Shown one piece after another: positions 31,925 through 41,463 of a stretch of DNA of 64,000 bases (position 1 is its first letter; every line of letters begins with the position of its first letter). Origin of the DNA: Sulfurospirillum cavolei (GTDB taxonomy: Bacteria > Campylobacterota > Campylobacteria > Campylobacterales > Sulfurospirillaceae). Location: positions 1,178,001-1,242,000 of the forward strand of contig NZ_AP014724.1 of NCBI RefSeq assembly GCF_001548055.1, read 5' to 3'. The notes beneath the pieces are model-generated. The model was not told where the DNA came from, did no database searches, and saw nothing but the letters and a program-made list of their open reading frames with translations. The position numbers were made by a program, and so were the translations under genes.

Positions 31925-32206
31925 TTAATATAAAAAATTCTGCGTGACCCATTGGCGTACCAAGCGTCGGGTAACCGCAAAAAAAGGTAATTCGCTTCGC
32001 AAGAAGATTTCCATTTTTTTGAGCGCGTAGGTGTCTAATTGCATCTCGTACGCGAGCGTGTTGAGCATTAAAAGCATTTGGGCTTTGGAGGTCGTATCAA
32101 AAGGTTCATCGCCCTCTTCGTTAAAATAGCGCTTTTCATCGTATAGTTTGGGGTCGGATACGTAATCCAATTGTAAAAAATCGTCGTCAAGAGACTGAAG
32201 GTTCAT
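31925..32206 (-). CDS. Small conserved-looking protein of unknown function
   Basis: I do not recognise this 93-residue protein. The N-terminal half is acidic (LDDDFLQLDYVSDPKLYDE), and the C-terminal half is helical and more basic (TYALKKMEIFLRSELPFFAV). No membrane segment or Cys motif is present. Its start overlaps the end of the MFS gene by 20 bases, which suggests it is translated with it. Confidence 0.6.
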   Translation of the reverse strand: MNLQSLDDDFLQLDYVSDPKLYDEKRYFNEEGDEPFDTTSKAQMLLMLNTLAYEMQLDTYALKKMEIFLRSELPFFAVTRRLVRQWVTQNFLY

Positions 32207-33353
32207 GCATCACTCCTTTAGGCATCAGAAACGTTAAACAAAATGAAATCGTTGCCAAAAAAGCTCCGATCAAAAAAACGGCGGAGACGGAATAGGTCCA
32301 AATAATGCCTAAACTAAAAGGCAATAAAACCGCCGAAATATGGTTGATCGTAAATCCGATACTCGACGTAACGGCAATATCGCGGGCATCGGCAATTTTT
32401 TGAAAATAGGTTTTAAGCGCGATCGCGATCGTAAAAAAGAGATTGTCGATCACGTAAAGCCCTACCGCCATTTCAAGGGATTGTACCATAGCATATAGGA
32501 CAAAAATGAGCACGATGGAGCCGTATTCGATTTTGAGCGAAAGATTTTCGCCGAAACGTTCGATGAGTTTTCCGACGTAAGGAGCGCAGAGCATATTTAA
32601 AACCGTGTTGACGATGAGTAAAAGAAGCATATTTTGGACGCTGAAATGAAAGCGTTCCACGAGCAAAAATCCCGCAAAAACGACCACGATTTGGCGTCTG
32701 GCTCCGGCTAAAAAGGTCAAAACGTAAAAAATCCAATATTTTCGACGTAAAAAAAGTTTGTTCTCTTGGATGACGTCGTCTTTAAAATGCGGAAAAACCC
32801 TCCACGCAAACAATGCGGCGGCAACGGTGATCGCACCGCTTAAAGCGTAAATCGCCGTATAACCGACGTTAGCGTATTGCATCAAAACGTATAAAAGTGC
32901 CAAGATACCTAAACCTATAAACGACCGGAGGGAAGAGAGTTTTCCTAAAAACGACGGTGCTTTGTTTTTGTCGATCCACTGTAAACTTAACGAGCTGTGT
33001 AAGGTTTCAAGATAATGAAATCCTACGGACATCACGATCGTCGTGACGTAAAGTCCGACGGCGGAGGGGAAAAAGCCCGTGAGCATCGTACCGATTCCTA
33101 ACAAGGCCAATGAAAGATATGCCGCGCTTTGCTGGCGCAAAAAGATGAGAACAAAGACGATCGTAAATGCCAAAAGGCCGGGAACTTCGCGCAGACTCTG
33201 GAGTAAGCCGATCTTTTCGCCGTCGAAACGAACGACTTCTACGGCAAAATTGTTGAGCAAAGAGTTCCATGCGCTAAAGGCGACGGGAACGGCGGCGGCT
33301 AAAAGGTACAAAAGCCCCTCGCGTGAGGCGAGAAAAGGCGTTTTAACGTTCAT
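32187..33353 (-). CDS. Major facilitator superfamily transporter
   Basis: The protein is about 388 residues from the ATG at 33353 (MNVKTPFLASREG). The frame extends upstream, but that part lies inside the response-regulator gene. About 12 hydrophobic helices are visible, with a basic loop after helix 2-3 and a central cytoplasmic segment (FPHFKDDVIQENKLFLRRKY). The substrate is unknown. Its start overlaps the response-regulator stop by 11 bases, so it may belong to the same transcript. Confidence 0.82.
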   Translation of the reverse strand: MNVKTPFLASREGLLYLLAAAVPVAFSAWNSLLNNFAVEVVRFDGEKIGLLQSLREVPGLLAFTIVFVLIFLRQQSAAYLSLALLGIGTMLTGFFPSAVGLYVTTIVMSVGFHYLETLHSSLSLQWIDKNKAPSFLGKLSSLRSFIGLGILALLYVLMQYANVGYTAIYALSGAITVAAALFAWRVFPHFKDDVIQENKLFLRRKYWIFYVLTFLAGARRQIVVVFAGFLLVERFHFSVQNMLLLLIVNTVLNMLCAPYVGKLIERFGENLSLKIEYGSIVLIFVLYAMVQSLEMAVGLYVIDNLFFTIAIALKTYFQKIADARDIAVTSSIGFTINHISAVLLPFSLGIIWTYSVSAVFLIGAFLATISFCLTFLMPKGVMHEPSVS

Positions 33354-33993
33354 AATTGAGACGATAGCCGACGCCGCCTTGGTTTTCGATGGCTTCTTCG
33401 GGTAATTTTTTACGCAAGCGTTTAATGAGGGCTCGTATGTTTTCGGTCGTCGTGAGTTCTCCGCCCCAAACGTACTGCTCAATACGCTCGAAGGTGATAT
33501 TTTTATCCAGATTTTTTGCAAAAAGATTGAGCAGTAAAATCTCTTTTTTCGCCAGTTTTACCTCTTCGCCTCGGTTATCGAGCAATCTTTCATGCTCAAC
33601 GCAATAGCTAAAGTTTTGGGCAAGGCGAATCGTATGGGCTTTGGGTTTGCACAGACGTTCGATTTTGGTTTCCAATTCGTACATGTAAAACGGCTTTTTG
33701 AGGTATTCGTCGCATCCTTTGCAGTAGGCTTCTTGAATCGTTTCGAGTTCGACGTTTGCGCTGATAATAATGGCGGGAGTTTCGCCGTCCATGCTGCGTA
33801 TTTCTTTCAAAAGAGATAATCCGTCGATGCCCGGAACGTTAATATCCAAGATATAACAGTCGTATCCGTTGTCGATTGCTTCAAGTGCTTTTTTGCCGTT
33901 ATCGAAAAGATCGACGCGGTATTTTTTATCTTCGAACGCTTCAACGATGACGTTTGCCAAACGCTCGTTATCTTCGAGTACCAAGATTTTCAT
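33343..33993 (-). CDS. OmpR/PhoB-type response regulator
   Basis: The protein is 216 residues from MKILVLEDNERL. The receiver has acidic residues E7 and D8, the phospho-acceptor D50 in YILDINVPG, and a Lys in EYLKKPF. The C-terminal winged helix includes NIRALIKRLRKKLPEEAI and GGVGYRLNYE. The ATG overlaps the kinase stop by four bases, so the pair is translationally coupled. Its likely target is the divergent dicarboxylate transporter gene, judged from position. Confidence 0.92.
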   Translation of the reverse strand: MKILVLEDNERLANVIVEAFEDKKYRVDLFDNGKKALEAIDNGYDCYILDINVPGIDGLSLLKEIRSMDGETPAIIISANVELETIQEAYCKGCDEYLKKPFYMYELETKIERLCKPKAHTIRLAQNFSYCVEHERLLDNRGEEVKLAKKEILLLNLFAKNLDKNITFERIEQYVWGGELTTTENIRALIKRLRKKLPEEAIENQGGVGYRLNYER

Positions 33994-36176
33994 ACGCTTC
34001 CTTTGTATTTTTGAACAACAATGCACAAGCGTGCGCCCTGCTCTTTTTGTTCCGCATAAATTTTTCCGCCCATTTTATCTTCGATAATCAGGCGCGCCAT
34101 GTATAAACCAAAACCGTCACCGTGTTCTTTGGTGCTCATAAACGGGTTGAAGATCGTCTCCAACGTCTCTTGTTCGATTCCGCAACCGTCGTCTTCGATC
34201 GTGAGGTAAATCGACGTTTCGTCGCTTTGGAGCGTAATCAAAATCACGCCTTCGGTCGATACGGCTTCTCTTCGCTTTAGAATACTATCTTTTGCATTAT
34301 TAACGATATTTAAAATACATTGTTTAAATTCGTTAGGGTAGCCGAACGCTAAGAGTTTTTCCTGACATAAATCGTGAATCGTAATCGTAATGTAATTGTA
34401 TTTAAGATTATGGTTAACGACTTCAAGCATTGTTTCGACGGCGTCTTTGACGTCAAAGGCACTTTGTCGGGTCGAGGGTTTGATGAACTGTCTAAAGTCG
34501 TCGATGGTGCGTGACATGTACTTAACTTGCGTCATAATGTCGTCGACGAATTTTTGCGTATCGGCTTCGTCAAGCACTTTTTTACGGCGTTTATAGATCA
34601 ACTCTTGCGCAATCGCCGAAATTTCGACCAGCGGCGTTTTCCATTGATGCGCAATACTGGCGATCATTTCGCCGACTTCGGATTGTTTCGAGCGTTGCAC
34701 GACAAATTGTTCGTGGCGTTTGTGCTCGGTGTCGATCTTTTTCTTTTCGGTAATGTCGGTCATAATGGTCACCACGCCGGCTTCGAGGTTTTTTTCGTCG
34801 GTATAGTAAGTGCGCCTAATCGCAAAGGTTTTTTTCTCATGATGCGGAAATTGGATTTCGATTTCGGTGCTGTTAGGATTATTGAGCGGCACGTTTTGGA
34901 TCTGATCGCAGATAGAGGGCATCACTTCTTGAATGTTACGTCCGACGATGTCCCATTTATCCCTGCCTACAATTTCGCATAAGAGCTCGTTACACCCTAA
35001 AACGGTTCCGTCGTTGGCTTTCCAAAAAATGGCACTTTGGATGTTATTCAAAAGAACGTAGTCAAGCTTGCTTTGCCTGAGTTGCTCTTTCTCCAAAGAG
35101 ATACGTTTGATAATGTTTAAGACAAGAATCGTCGTGAGCAAAAGGAGCAAAGGCATCAAAGTAAAGGCGTTCTCGACGAATTTTTGGTGCTTTTCGTAGA
35201 AACTTTCCACGCCGTTAATCACGACGGAAGGACTTGGGATGTCGCTTGTCGAAAGACCGAATTTTTTCAGTACGAGGTTATCGAAAAAATAGTTATTCGA
35301 AGGCGTGCTGACGGGAAGAGAGCTGATTTTTTTGCCGGAGATAATCTCAAAAGCCCTTTTAGCCGCCAAATAGCCCTGCTCGTAAGGATCGACCATATAC
35401 CCTCCGATGACGCCCTCTCCGACATGAATACGGTTGAGTGCAAATACGGGGTATTTGGAACGTTGGAAAAAAGATTGTAAGCGATGATAGGGAATATAGT
35501 TTCCGTACATGTCACGGTAAAAACTGGTAAATAAGATGACGCTGTGTTTGGGTAATTTATCGATTTTTTCGTCAATGGTCTTAAAATCGATTTTATTGTC
35601 GAAAACGATGCGTACTTTATCTTGAAAGTGGCTCGACTCTTCGACGATTTGATCTTTAATCATCAAGGAAGAGTAGGCATCGTCACTGATAATATAGACC
35701 ATTTTCGTTGCGGGGAAAAGGGTTTGGATGAGCTCTAAGTTTTTGCGTATATCTTTATACTCAACAATACCGGTGACGTATTGTTTGAGATACGGCGTAA
35801 TGTCTTTGGGATTGAAATTTTCGACGCCGCAAAAGACGATCGGCGTATTGGGAAACAATTCACGATGGTATTTGAGGGCAAACTCGTAGGCGTAGTTATC
35901 GGCCGCAATAATTGCTTTATAGGTGCGATCGCGAAATTTTTTGCGGTAAAGATCCAACAGTTCATCGAAGTAGTTTTGCGATTCGATTTTTTTACTGTCC
36001 ATATATTGGGTCGTTAGTTCGTACTCGGGATGTTTTTTCATGACGTCCTCGACGCCGCTTGAAATTCCGTCGGTCCATTTCAGCCCTTTATTGTAGGAAT
36101 GGAGCAATAAAATTTCGTTGCCGAATAAAAAAGAGCTATAAAAAAACAATCCAATTATTATTTTTAAGATATTCAT
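33990..36176 (-). CDS. Sensor histidine kinase with ABC-type substrate-binding sensor domain
   Basis: The protein is 728 residues. An N-terminal signal/TM is followed by a periplasmic ABC_sub_bind-like domain (EILLLHSYNKGLKWTDGISS; AIIAADNYAYEFALKYH). A TM helix near 340-360 (LMPLLLLLTTILVLNII) leads to a PAS domain. The H-box is ASIAHQWKTPLVEISAIA, and the ATPase has NIVNNAKDSI, DDGCGI and GDGFGLYMARLI. The periplasmic domain suggests direct sensing of a small organic ligand, possibly the C4-dicarboxylate handled by the adjacent transporter. Confidence 0.9.
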   Translation of the reverse strand: MNILKIIIGLFFYSSFLFGNEILLLHSYNKGLKWTDGISSGVEDVMKKHPEYELTTQYMDSKKIESQNYFDELLDLYRKKFRDRTYKAIIAADNYAYEFALKYHRELFPNTPIVFCGVENFNPKDITPYLKQYVTGIVEYKDIRKNLELIQTLFPATKMVYIISDDAYSSLMIKDQIVEESSHFQDKVRIVFDNKIDFKTIDEKIDKLPKHSVILFTSFYRDMYGNYIPYHRLQSFFQRSKYPVFALNRIHVGEGVIGGYMVDPYEQGYLAAKRAFEIISGKKISSLPVSTPSNNYFFDNLVLKKFGLSTSDIPSPSVVINGVESFYEKHQKFVENAFTLMPLLLLLTTILVLNIIKRISLEKEQLRQSKLDYVLLNNIQSAIFWKANDGTVLGCNELLCEIVGRDKWDIVGRNIQEVMPSICDQIQNVPLNNPNSTEIEIQFPHHEKKTFAIRRTYYTDEKNLEAGVVTIMTDITEKKKIDTEHKRHEQFVVQRSKQSEVGEMIASIAHQWKTPLVEISAIAQELIYKRRKKVLDEADTQKFVDDIMTQVKYMSRTIDDFRQFIKPSTRQSAFDVKDAVETMLEVVNHNLKYNYITITIHDLCQEKLLAFGYPNEFKQCILNIVNNAKDSILKRREAVSTEGVILITLQSDETSIYLTIEDDGCGIEQETLETIFNPFMSTKEHGDGFGLYMARLIIEDKMGGKIYAEQKEQGARLCIVVQKYKGSV

Positions 36177-36302
36177 AAGTTTCCAGCTATTTTTTTTACC
36201 ATTTTAGCAAAAAAGTCTCATTTATATCTCTTTTCTACGCCTATAATTACGTCAGTCTTACTTATGAGATGTTGAGTAAAAATTATTTAATGGAGGTTTT
36301 AC

Positions 36303-37712
36303 ATGTCAAAACAAGCCATTTCAATGCTGATTCCGGTATTGGTAATGTTGGTTGTTTGGTTTCTTCCGGCACCTGAAGGTTTAAGTGCAAATGCTTGGCA
36401 CTTTATGGCTATTTTCTTGGGTGTCGTCGTAGGTCTCGTTTTAGAGCCCGTTCCGGCTGCTCTTGTGGGTCTCGTAGGCGTATGTTTGGTTGCCCTTATG
36501 GGGATTATCGATCCAAAGCCCGCCGAAGGTATCAAATGGGCACTTTCCGGTTTCTCTAACTCTATTATTTGGTTAATCTTTGCAGCTTTTATGTTCGCGG
36601 CAGGTTATCAAAAAACGGGACTCGGAAAGAGAATTTCTCTTATTATGGTTAAGTTTATGGGTAAAAGCTCGCTAGGGCTTGGCTATGCGGTAGCGTTTGC
36701 CGACCTTTTACTGGCTCCGTTTATGCCTTCCAACACGGCAAGAAGCGGCGGTACGATTTTCCCTATCGCGATTAACATTCCTCAAATCTTCAACTCTCTT
36801 CCCGATAACGAGCCGCGCAAACTCGGTTCATACATTACGTGGGTAGCGATGGCGGCGACATGCGTTACGAGTTCAATGTTCCTAACGGCACTTGCTCCAA
36901 ACCTACTAGCCGTCGACTTGATCGCAAAAAGTGCTAAAGTCACCATTGAATGGGGTGCTTGGGCAAAAGTGATGATTCCTTTGATGTTACCGCTTTTCCT
37001 TTTAACTCCGTTGTTGGCGTATATCGTTTATCCTCCGACACAAAAACAATCTCCCGAAGCACCGATTTGGGCGGCAAACGAGCTTAAAAAAATGGGTTCG
37101 ATTACGTTTAAAGAGATCATGATGTTGCTCTTTGCGGTTCTTGCGCTTGTCCTTTGGATTTTCGGTAAAGAATTGAGCGTCGACGCTACGACTGCGGCTG
37201 TTTCCATCGTTGCTTTAATGGTTCTTTGCAAAGTTATCTCTTGGGAAGACGTTATCGGTAACAAAGGCGCTTGGAACGTTCTTGTATGGTTCTCCACGTT
37301 GGTTGCACTTGCAGGCGGTTTGGGTAAAGTCGGTATTTTAAAATGGATCGGAACGATGGCGGAAAGTTCTTTAACGGGTCTTTCTCCGATGGCGTTAATG
37401 ATCTCGATGATTATCGTATTTTTCATTCTTCACTATTTCTTTGCGAGCGTTACGGCACACGTTTCCGCGTTGGTTCCGGTTTTCGCATTGATCGCCGTTA
37501 AATTTATCGCGCCGGATCAATTGCCTGCGTTTATGATTTTACTTGCCGGCTCACTCGGTATCATGGGTATCATCACTCCGTACGGTACGGGTCCTTCTCC
37601 GATTTGGTATGGTGCAGGTTATATCTCTCAAGCCAGATGGTGGGCTTTGGGTGCACTTTTTGCCGTGATCTACCTTGCCGTCTTGTTAGTAGGTGTTTTC
37701 CTTTTCGTCTAA
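36303..37712 (+). CDS. DASS/SLC13-type anion symporter (C4-dicarboxylate type)
   Basis: This 469-residue polytopic protein of the divalent anion:Na+ symporter/CitT-TtdT family has about 12-14 hydrophobic helices. Family motifs are PSNTARSGGTIFPIA in the first half, and TCVTSSMFLTALAPNLLAVD and GIITPYGTGPSPIWYGAGY in the second half. It lies between a divergent two-component system and downstream fumarase genes, so succinate, fumarate, malate or tartrate are the likely substrates. GGAGG lies about ten bases before the ATG. Confidence 0.88.
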   Translation: MSKQAISMLIPVLVMLVVWFLPAPEGLSANAWHFMAIFLGVVVGLVLEPVPAALVGLVGVCLVALMGIIDPKPAEGIKWALSGFSNSIIWLIFAAFMFAAGYQKTGLGKRISLIMVKFMGKSSLGLGYAVAFADLLLAPFMPSNTARSGGTIFPIAINIPQIFNSLPDNEPRKLGSYITWVAMAATCVTSSMFLTALAPNLLAVDLIAKSAKVTIEWGAWAKVMIPLMLPLFLLTPLLAYIVYPPTQKQSPEAPIWAANELKKMGSITFKEIMMLLFAVLALVLWIFGKELSVDATTAAVSIVALMVLCKVISWEDVIGNKGAWNVLVWFSTLVALAGGLGKVGILKWIGTMAESSLTGLSPMALMISMIIVFFILHYFFASVTAHVSALVPVFALIAVKFIAPDQLPAFMILLAGSLGIMGIITPYGTGPSPIWYGAGYISQARWWALGALFAVIYLAVLLVGVFLFV

Positions 37713-37729
37713 CACATTAAAAGTACGCA

Positions 37730-37749
37730 ACCCCGAAGTAATTCGGGGT
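37730..37749 (+). terminator. Terminator hairpin after the DASS transporter
   Basis: ACCCCGAA (37730-37737) and TTCGGGGT (37742-37749) form a perfect 8-bp stem with a four-base loop; TGCATTTTTACG follows. It lies 18 bases after the transporter stop. Confidence 0.78.
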
Positions 37750-37760
37750 GTGCATTTTTA

Positions 37761-37830
37761 CGAATCTTTACATGTAAGGATTCGTAGAGGTGCCCTCCTT
37801 TTAAATGTAAACTCAAACTAGCACCTCTAC
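37761..37830. repeat. Two further inverted repeats upstream of fumarase
   Basis: A 24-base near-palindrome (CGAATC at 37761, TTACATGTAA in the centre, GATTCG to 37784) is followed by TAGAGGTGC pairing with GCACCTCTA about 26 bases later. These lie in the 210-base gap between the transporter and fumarase alpha genes. They could be a terminator back-up, an operator or leader structure. Confidence 0.6.
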
Positions 37831-37922
37831 TTTACTTTTTAGGTACAATAGAATTGATTAAATGGTTTGTGCAAGCGATTTGATCAGTTCTATTCAAAAT
37901 CAAACTTTTTCGGAGATGAAAA

Positions 37923-38774
37923 ATGAGAGAGATTAAGTACGAAGATATCGTCAAGAGCGTAAAGGATATGATCCTTTACAGTGCGACAAATTTGCCTAAA
38001 GATGCTTATAAAGCATTGCAAAGTGCCTACGACACGGAAAAAAGTGAAGTGTGTAGACAAGTTTTGAAGCAAATTTTAGAGAATGCAGATATTGCCGCGA
38101 ATGAAGCGCGACCGCTTTGTCAAGACACCGGATTGGCCGTCTTTTTCGTCAAAGTCGGCGAAGACGTCAAAGTCGTCGGAGGCAGCTTGAAAAAAGCGAT
38201 CAACGAAGGAACGGAGCAAGGCTATAAAGAGGGTTATTTACGTGCTTCTACCTGTCATTGGGATACGCGCGCAAACCTTAAAGACGAAGTCGGCTACAAC
38301 CTTCCGGCGATCATTCACTTCGATCTTGTCGAAGGCGATAAAATCGACATCGAATACGCAGCTAAAGGCGGCGGTTCCGAGAACGTCTCTCGCGCAACCG
38401 TATTTCCTCCCGCAAAAGGCAGAAAAGGTATTATCGAATACGTTAAACAAGTAATCTCCGATGCAGGTCCAAACCCGTGCCCTCCGCTTACGGTCGGTGT
38501 CGGTATCGGCGGTACGTTTGAAAAAGCCGTTATCTCTTCGAAACATGCGCTTTTTAGAGAATTGGGCAGTAAAAATCCCGATCCGGTACTCGAATCTATG
38601 GAAGAAGAGTTGATGCATCTTCTCAATAACTTGGGTATCGGTGCTATGGGTATGGGCGGTACGCAAACGGTACTGGGCGTTCATATCGAAAAAAATCCTT
38701 GCCATATCGCAAGTTTACCCGTGAGCGTCAACGTTCAATGCCACAGCTCACGCCATATGCACATTACGCTATAA
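37923..38774 (+). CDS. Class I fumarate hydratase, alpha (Fe-S) subunit
   Basis: This 283-residue protein is the N-terminal half of class I [4Fe-4S] fumarases in its two-subunit form. Cluster Cys lie in ARPLCQDTGL, RASTCHWDTR and NVQCHSSRH; GGSENVSRATVFPPA and MGGTQTVLGV are also typical. It hydrates fumarate to malate reversibly. L-tartrate dehydratase alpha is a close relative and an alternative. The neighbouring malate dehydrogenase and dicarboxylate transporter favour fumarase. Confidence 0.9.
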   Translation: MREIKYEDIVKSVKDMILYSATNLPKDAYKALQSAYDTEKSEVCRQVLKQILENADIAANEARPLCQDTGLAVFFVKVGEDVKVVGGSLKKAINEGTEQGYKEGYLRASTCHWDTRANLKDEVGYNLPAIIHFDLVEGDKIDIEYAAKGGGSENVSRATVFPPAKGRKGIIEYVKQVISDAGPNPCPPLTVGVGIGGTFEKAVISSKHALFRELGSKNPDPVLESMEEELMHLLNNLGIGAMGMGGTQTVLGVHIEKNPCHIASLPVSVNVQCHSSRHMHITL

Positions 38775-38786
38775 GAAGGAATTACA

Positions 38787-39350
38787 ATGAGCAAAACTTA
38801 TCATTTAACGGCACCGCTTAGCGAAGCAGACGTCATTCAACTTAAAGCAGGCGATATTGTTTATTTAACGGGCGTTGTTTACACGGCACGCGATGCGGCA
38901 CATAAAAAATTGGTGGATCTTTTAGATGCGGGTCAAGCCCTTCCTTTCGATATGAACGGTGCGGTTATCTATTTCGTCGGACCGACTCCTCCCAAACCGG
39001 GCGATCCGATCGGAAGTGCAGGTCCTACAACTTCATACAGAATGGACTCTTATTCACCGCGCTTGATCAACGAGCAAGGGCTTAAAGGGATGATCGGAAA
39101 AGGTAAACGTAACCAAGACGTCATCGATGCATGTGTTAAATCCAAAGCGATTTATTTCGGTGCGACCGGCGGTGCGGGTGCTCTTCTTGCTCGTCAAATC
39201 AAAAAAGCGGAAGTTATCGCCTATCCTGAATTGGGACCTGAAGCAATTCGCAGACTCGAAGTCGTCGATTTTCCTTTAACCGTTATTAACGACACGTTTG
39301 GAGCCGATCTTTACAAAATGGGTCGCGCTCAATACGAAGTTTTCGAATAA
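38787..39350 (+). CDS. Class I fumarate hydratase, beta subunit
   Basis: This 187-residue protein is the C-terminal half of the class I enzyme. It contains GDIVYLTGVVYTARDAAHKK, YFVGPTPPKPGDPIGSAGPT, GMIGKGKR and YFGATGGAGALLA. It starts 12 bases after the alpha subunit, so both subunits are made from one transcript. Together they complete a TCA set with mdh and sucCD encoded about 30 kb away. Confidence 0.9.
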   Translation: MSKTYHLTAPLSEADVIQLKAGDIVYLTGVVYTARDAAHKKLVDLLDAGQALPFDMNGAVIYFVGPTPPKPGDPIGSAGPTTSYRMDSYSPRLINEQGLKGMIGKGKRNQDVIDACVKSKAIYFGATGGAGALLARQIKKAEVIAYPELGPEAIRRLEVVDFPLTVINDTFGADLYKMGRAQYEVFE

Positions 39351-39416
39351 ACCCCTCTTCTTTACCTAATCACTTGCAAGAGGTACGCTTAAACGTGCCT
39401 CTTGTTTGAACGCTTC

Positions 39417-39480
39417 ACGCTTTCAATTATACGCTTTCAATTATACGCTTTCAATTATACGCTTTCAATTATACGCTTTC
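39417..39480. repeat. 14-bp tandem repeat, four and a half copies
   Basis: The unit ACGCTTTCAATTAT repeats at 39417, 39431, 39445 and 39459 without a mismatch, and ACGCTTTC follows at 39473. The last copies run into the 3' end of the PilZ-domain gene (stop at 39465), so one unit encodes its final residues (KAYN). Confidence 0.95.
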
Positions 39481-41363
39481 GTTGCCTTTTTGATCTCGAA
39501 AATAAGCTCTTTTTGGCGGTTATACATGTAGCGAAGCAGATAGTCGTCATAGGGTTTTGGAAGCTTGTCAAGCATCACGACGATCTTAGTAAATTCGTCT
39601 TTTTGTAAAATGTAGGTTACTTTTGCCTCGATCTCCATGATGACGTATCCGTTGTCGCCCTCTTCGTTCGGAAGCGAAAAATTCAGACGGACTTTTTGGT
39701 TGAGCATCTCTTCTTCGCGAAACGATTTACTGACTTTCATCGCAATAGAATTCACGGAAATATCGATAATATCGCCTTGAGCGGAAGAACGATGGGCGTA
39801 TTTGATGAGTACGGGAGTGCGAATGCTGGTTTGAACGCGCGTGTGTTGACGGTTGTTAGCACTGCTGGGCATAAATTTGAGGTTTCTAATGACGACGAAA
39901 GAACGCTTAATGTCGACCAACGAGACTTCCGCTTTGATGTCTTTGGGAAAATTGGGTGCTTGTAAAACCGTCTCTTTTTCGATCTGCATCGCATATCCTT
40001 GGAGGTTTTCGCAACTCATCTGATAACTGTCTTCCGTGATTTTGAGGATATAAGCGTGCGTATTGATGCACAAGCCTTTGTAGATATTTAACAGTTTGAT
40101 CGGAATTTTGTTATTTACGCAATTGTGCATCAAATACCGAATCTGTTCTTGCTCTTCGATAACGTTTTCAAGGTATTCGAGCTCAAAATATTTGATCTTT
40201 TCAATATCTTGGGGCAAAAGCGTTTGGGTGTTAATCTTTTCGATATAGTCGATAACGACGTTCAAGTCGTCCGATTCGACGTGAAAGGCCGAAGAGAGAA
40301 TGATCGGCGTGATTTTTTCGCTTGCCGTAGCGTAAATCAGCTCTTGTTGAAGGTGTTTTGTTTGTTCGCACGTATGCTCAAAAGTTCGATCTTCCCCCAT
40401 CAAAATGTAAAGGTTCGGACTCCATTGAATCAACTCTTGATTCTCTTCTTTGAGCTGAAACAATTTAAGCATTAGATTTTTAAAAGCATCGTAAAGCGTG
40501 GTGCTTTTGAACGTTCGACTGAGTTTATCGAGGTTGGAAATATTGATAAAAACGAGCGAAACCGGCATTTTCGTAACGCTTTGTTGCGCAAGACGATCCT
40601 TAAGACGATCGATGAAATCAAAACGGTTTAAGACGGTTTGTGCGGGTTTGACGTCTTGGAGTTGATCGACGGGGATCAGCGTGATAATTTTTTCGTCGCT
40701 TTGATCAAACGCTTTGACGATACACGTATATTCCGCTTCTTTGTTGGAGGCGGTTTCGATGACGATGTTCCCTTGTACGTCTTCATGGCTGAGCAGAACC
40801 TCGCTTAATTCGACGTCTTCGTGAACCTTCGCTTCGATTTCCAAAAGATCGTTTGTTTCGTAAATTCTTTTTGCCTGTGCATTGGCATAGGTTAATTGAG
40901 CATTTTGAAAGACGAGAAACGGGAAAAAATGTTCGATCTTTTTTTCCAGTTCGATTTTTTGGTACATGTAGAGTTTATCGTCGAGTTTATTGGGATTTTT
41001 GGTAAAGATCGAGGCTAAAAGCGTCGCTTCGTTGTTGAGCGGTAAAACATCGGTAACGCCGAAGTGCAAAGCAAATTTCAGTAAGAGCCGATTTTCGACG
41101 TCTTGAGCGAAAAGATACGCGACGACGGGTTTGTACTGCGTAAAAATCCCGAGCAGGCGTTTGAGCTTCTCTTTGGAACTTTCGCCCAATTCGATAAAAA
41201 GAATGTCGTTGCGATCACGATACGATAATAAGTCTAGATCGTAAGACGAAAACGTTGCATGAGGGATTAGAGCGGATTCAAGCATGCTTAAACGTTTTTC
41301 GCCGAAGTAAAGGTGCGCGATACTCAAATAGCGCGTTTCAAATAAAAATTGCTCTAAGACCAC
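39465..41363 (-). CDS. PAS - degenerate GGDEF-like - PilZ protein
   Basis: The likely start is the GTG at 41363, preceded by GAGGAAA, giving about 632 residues; upstream ATGs would reach towards the murA start. The N-terminal third has a response-regulator-like or novel fold, then a PAS-like segment ([20 protein letters not shown]). Next is a GGDEF-like region in which the GGDEF residues are not present ([13 protein letters not shown]). The C-terminal PilZ domain has RQHTRVQ and [14 protein letters not shown], matching the RxxxR and D/NxSxxG pattern, with Ala in place of the Gly. It probably binds c-di-GMP without making it. Domain limits are estimates. Confidence 0.65.
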   Translation of the reverse strand: MVLEQFLFETRYLSIAHLYFGEKRLSMLESALIPHATFSSYDLDLLSYRDRNDILFIELGESSKEKLKRLLGIFTQYKPVVAYLFAQDVENRLLLKFALHFGVTDVLPLNNEATLLASIFTKNPNKLDDKLYMYQKIELEKKIEHFFPFLVFQNAQLTYANAQAKRIYETNDLLEIEAKVHEDVELSEVLLSHEDVQGNIVIETASNKEAEYTCIVKAFDQSDEKIITLIPVDQLQDVKPAQTVLNRFDFIDRLKDRLAQQSVTKMPVSLVFINISNLDKLSRTFKSTTLYDAFKNLMLKLFQLKEENQELIQWSPNLYILMGEDRTFEHTCEQTKHLQQELIYATASEKITPIILSSAFHVESDDLNVVIDYIEKINTQTLLPQDIEKIKYFELEYLENVIEEQEQIRYLMHNCVNNKIPIKLLNIYKGLCINTHAYILKITEDSYQMSCENLQGYAMQIEKETVLQAPNFPKDIKAEVSLVDIKRSFVVIRNLKFMPSSANNRQHTRVQTSIRTPVLIKYAHRSSAQGDIIDISVNSIAMKVSKSFREEEMLNQKVRLNFSLPNEEGDNGYVIMEIEAKVTYILQKDEFTKIVVMLDKLPKPYDDYLLRYMYNRQKELIFEIKKATKAYN

Positions 41364-41463
41364 TGCTTTCCTCACAATCTTAATGATGTCAATTCTACCA
41401 AAATTCATCGAAAATTCAATCATAAATGACTACAATAGATGCATCTTTTCAAAGGACATGGGT

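Noticed and set aside
39417-39480. CRISPR-like short repeats
   Set aside because: The repeats are directly adjacent with no spacers and the unit is only 14 bases, so this is a simple tandem repeat.
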